Source: Paragorgia papillata
Taxonomy: Eukaryota; Cnidaria; Anthozoa; Scleralcyonacea; Coralliidae
DNA: 64,000 nucleotides
NCBI GenBank assembly: GCA_035771165.1
Contig: JAWNZC010000314.1
Location: forward strand, 3,569,001 to 3,633,000
Direction of reading: 5' to 3'
Under the pieces are notes generated by a model. It did not search any database and had not been told where the DNA came from. It saw nothing but the letters and a program-made list of their open reading frames with translations. A program made the position numbers and the translations under genes. This document shows positions 61,801 through 64,000 of the stretch, piece after piece. Each line of letters opens with the position of its first letter. Position 1 is the stretch's first letter.

Positions 61801-63850
61801 GTAATCAATCACCATCGGGCAGAGAGACACTTACATGTATTTCTAAATCCTATTACTTTGGAAAATTTGAAAGTTCTAGTACTTTTGAAAATTTTCCAGA
61901 TGTCCTTCGTCATGCGAAATAACCAGGTTTTAAAACACTAATTAAACAATACATTAAGTAATTTTACTAAAATGGGATCCCAATTAAATTAAGTCAAGAG
62001 CATTCTATTTGATCCATTAATACATCAATCTCAGCATATTTTTCATGCTGGGATCCATACGTAAAAACTCCAGAAAAGTCAGGCATGAATATTCGTAATC
62101 GTAAGTAATGCGAGTATAATATAGACCAGTTTCATAATGGAAGCAAATCTAATAATTTTTCTTTCTAATAAACATTTCTTGCCTTGTTTGTGTGTCGTAA
62201 TTCAAAAGAATCCTTGCGTCATGACGAGGCCAGGAAGACTGATTTAGATACACACAAAAAATATTTTTAAAGTTCTGACCATGCATCGACAATCAATTAT
62301 ACAAATCCGAAAAAAGTTTAGTAACATTTCTGTAGCTACATGGACTGTTTTAGTCATAGATATTAGAGTTTTGGAAGAAAGGAGCAGAAATATTCTCAGA
62401 ATGTGTTGTATATCCAGAGCCGGATGTTTTGAGTAAAGGCATTGAATATACTGTAAAATATAATGTAAATTGCTCTTGAAAAGCCCCTTGTGGGAAGAAG
62501 TAATTAAAATTTGTTGTATTTGTATTTGTGTCGACCATCGCCCTTCCGTTGTATTTTGCCGCGCGGGCTCTCGCCATACGAATCGAAAGAGATGTCTCTA
62601 GCCTAGCCCAGAGGCTGCTTTGTTTAGTTTACTAACAAGATTAGTTTTGTAGCAGTTACTGTAGCAGTGATAACAACTAAAAGAAGAGATATCTCGAAAT
62701 GCATGCCCCGCGAGCGGCTCACCCATAGGAAATGCGTATATGTATTCTAGATCGCTATTATTTGATCGCGCCATTGTGTCGGCTTAAGACAAAAAAAATA
62801 GTCCAATAGTGCCGATTTATATAAACTTTATATTAAAACGCACCATCGCACGCGTAAATAAAATAAGTTCAAAATTATCGCATATTCTCCGAAAGAAAAT
62901 AAATGTAATATGAATATAATATCTTTTTTTTTTGGTCGTGCTTTTTTCGCGCCGACCATCACACATAAAGTTTAATATAGGCGCTTTTTGTGAAGTCTGA
63001 AAGGAGGTAATTTTGAACTCAGTTTATATAACCAGCGAAGACCATGTAGGTGCATATTAAACGTAGCCAGCAGAGCTGGCGTTTCATGAGGAGCGCGGTT
63101 GTCACTAGTACTCTTGAAATCCTTGTTTTGTACTTTGTAACGCAACCTAAGATCGGACCACACATTGAAAGATTGAGACTAGAGATAAATTAACTGATTG
63201 GCGCTTTCCGACGTGTGCCTTTGGCATAAATTCCAATGACCGCCAATGCATCCTTTAAAAACCATTCCACAAGACTTTCTGTCTATACTGTATAAATATC
63301 AGATCTCCCCACTTCCGAGTGAAAAGCCTGTACAAGAGTTAACCCTTTTCCATCTAGGGTTTTGTCATTAATTAACGAGTAAAATCGTCTGACATTATCG
63401 GGAAGCCAGACTATAAACTACAGTACATAACTCATAAGACTATTAAAATCTCATGGTACAGGATAATTAATATTCTGTAATATTGATATTCTCTGTAGTG
63501 TAAACTGACGGAACCACCTTGGCCTTGCGAAAATATATGTTGTTCGGAAGTTAAATGAACTGATAGTGATTTGCCATACTTTCAAACCAGAGCCGCCGGT
63601 GGTTTTTGACAACGTTATTCTATCTAGCCACTACGGTTAAACGTGTAATTGATCAGAAATGTTGAGATAAATTAACTAATTTATATAAGTTTTTTTCCGA
63701 CTTTTCCCGTTGGCAAACATTTAAGATCCGACGCTCATTCAACACGAGACACATAGAACTATCTTTTTACTTACAACTCATTTATGAACGAATCATACAC
63801 TGGAAATTGACCAATGCTATACTTTAGAACAACGCAATATTCAGGCTTAC
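61801..63850. other. intronic or intergenic DNA with one repeat copy
   Basis: At 62520-62790 there is a third copy of the family at 56282 and 57151 (GTGTCGACCATCG, AGAGATATCTCGAAATGCAT, TTTGATCGCGCCATTGTGTC). Elsewhere I see no exon I can support on either strand. Confidence 0.45.
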
Positions 63851-64000
63851 CTTTTCCATATGTTAATTTAAATGTGTTCCAATAAAGCAGAGGTGCAGAG
63901 TATCCAAACTGGTGTAGCAGTTTAACGCTGTCGTTTGAGGAAGATACGAACAACGAAGTAAAGAATGTGAAGTGCGCGCTTCTCGCCACAGGATACGTTG
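63851..64000 (-). CDS. possible exon of a leftward gene, unrecognised
   Basis: Reading in from the window edge on the minus strand, ~50 codons (VARSAHFTFFTSLFVSSSND, then KLLHQFGYSAPLLYWNTFK) are open and end at a strong GGAAAAG|GTAAGC donor at 63851. The aromatic-rich composition could be extracellular or membrane protein. I did not find the next exon, so this is tentative. Confidence 0.35.

Noticed and set aside
62350..63163. Minus-strand frames at 62350-62577 and 62972-63163 as exons
   Set aside because: The first overlaps a dispersed repeat copy, and I found no convincing splice sites for either.

Overview
The window looks like nuclear DNA of an invertebrate animal, probably a cnidarian. 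This is inferred from AT-rich sequence, spliced genes with GT-AG introns, dense MITE-type elements, a hAT transposase with an intron, a Mutator-like transposase joined to a DEDDh exonuclease (recalled as common in cnidarian and sponge genomes), and a Penelope-type hammerhead-like motif. There is no bacterial operon structure. Species cannot be named from the sequence.

Layout. 1-1204: mostly unassigned DNA. 1205-13222: about 6.4 head-to-tail copies of a ~1.88-kb satellite without convincing coding capacity; inner copies are nearly identical and the edge copies are diverged. 13243-47468: a ~34-kb array in which two palindromes alternate. One (M) is built of a 21-bp minisatellite whose two arms face each other. 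The other (Z) carries two opposed copies of the 5' end of a gene, coding for a CXXC-CXXC zinc ribbon plus a helix-turn-helix that resembles the N-terminus of integrase/transposase-like proteins. Three variants (a, b, c) make a ~3,530-bp higher-order repeat. 32195-37381: an apparently intact 5,187-bp hAT transposon inserted in this array, with 13-bp terminal repeats, a 5-bp target duplication and a two-exon transposase whose short first exon encodes a PCNA-binding-type (PIP) motif.

47469-51634: a broken Mutator-like transposase/exonuclease gene. It has a frameshift and is split by a 1,302-bp Harbinger-like element (50-bp terminal repeats, TAA duplication), which itself holds a 182-bp MITE with a 9-bp duplication. 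Removing the larger element with one TAA restores the reading frame across the join. 52006-52245: another MITE. 52375-55540: a CpG-rich 9-bp minisatellite in about 20 blocks separated by a conserved ~66-bp spacer. 55535-58364: hairpin-rich repeats, a hammerhead-like palindrome and a 1.2-kb long-TIR element.

59477-61800 (+): four exons with compatible splice phases, forming the 5' part of a gene I do not recognise; a 297-bp MITE lies in its third intron. 63851-64000 (-): a possible exon of another gene leaving the window. Most of the window is therefore satellite and transposon DNA. Host genes are visible only at the right end, and perhaps as a terminal exon at the far left.
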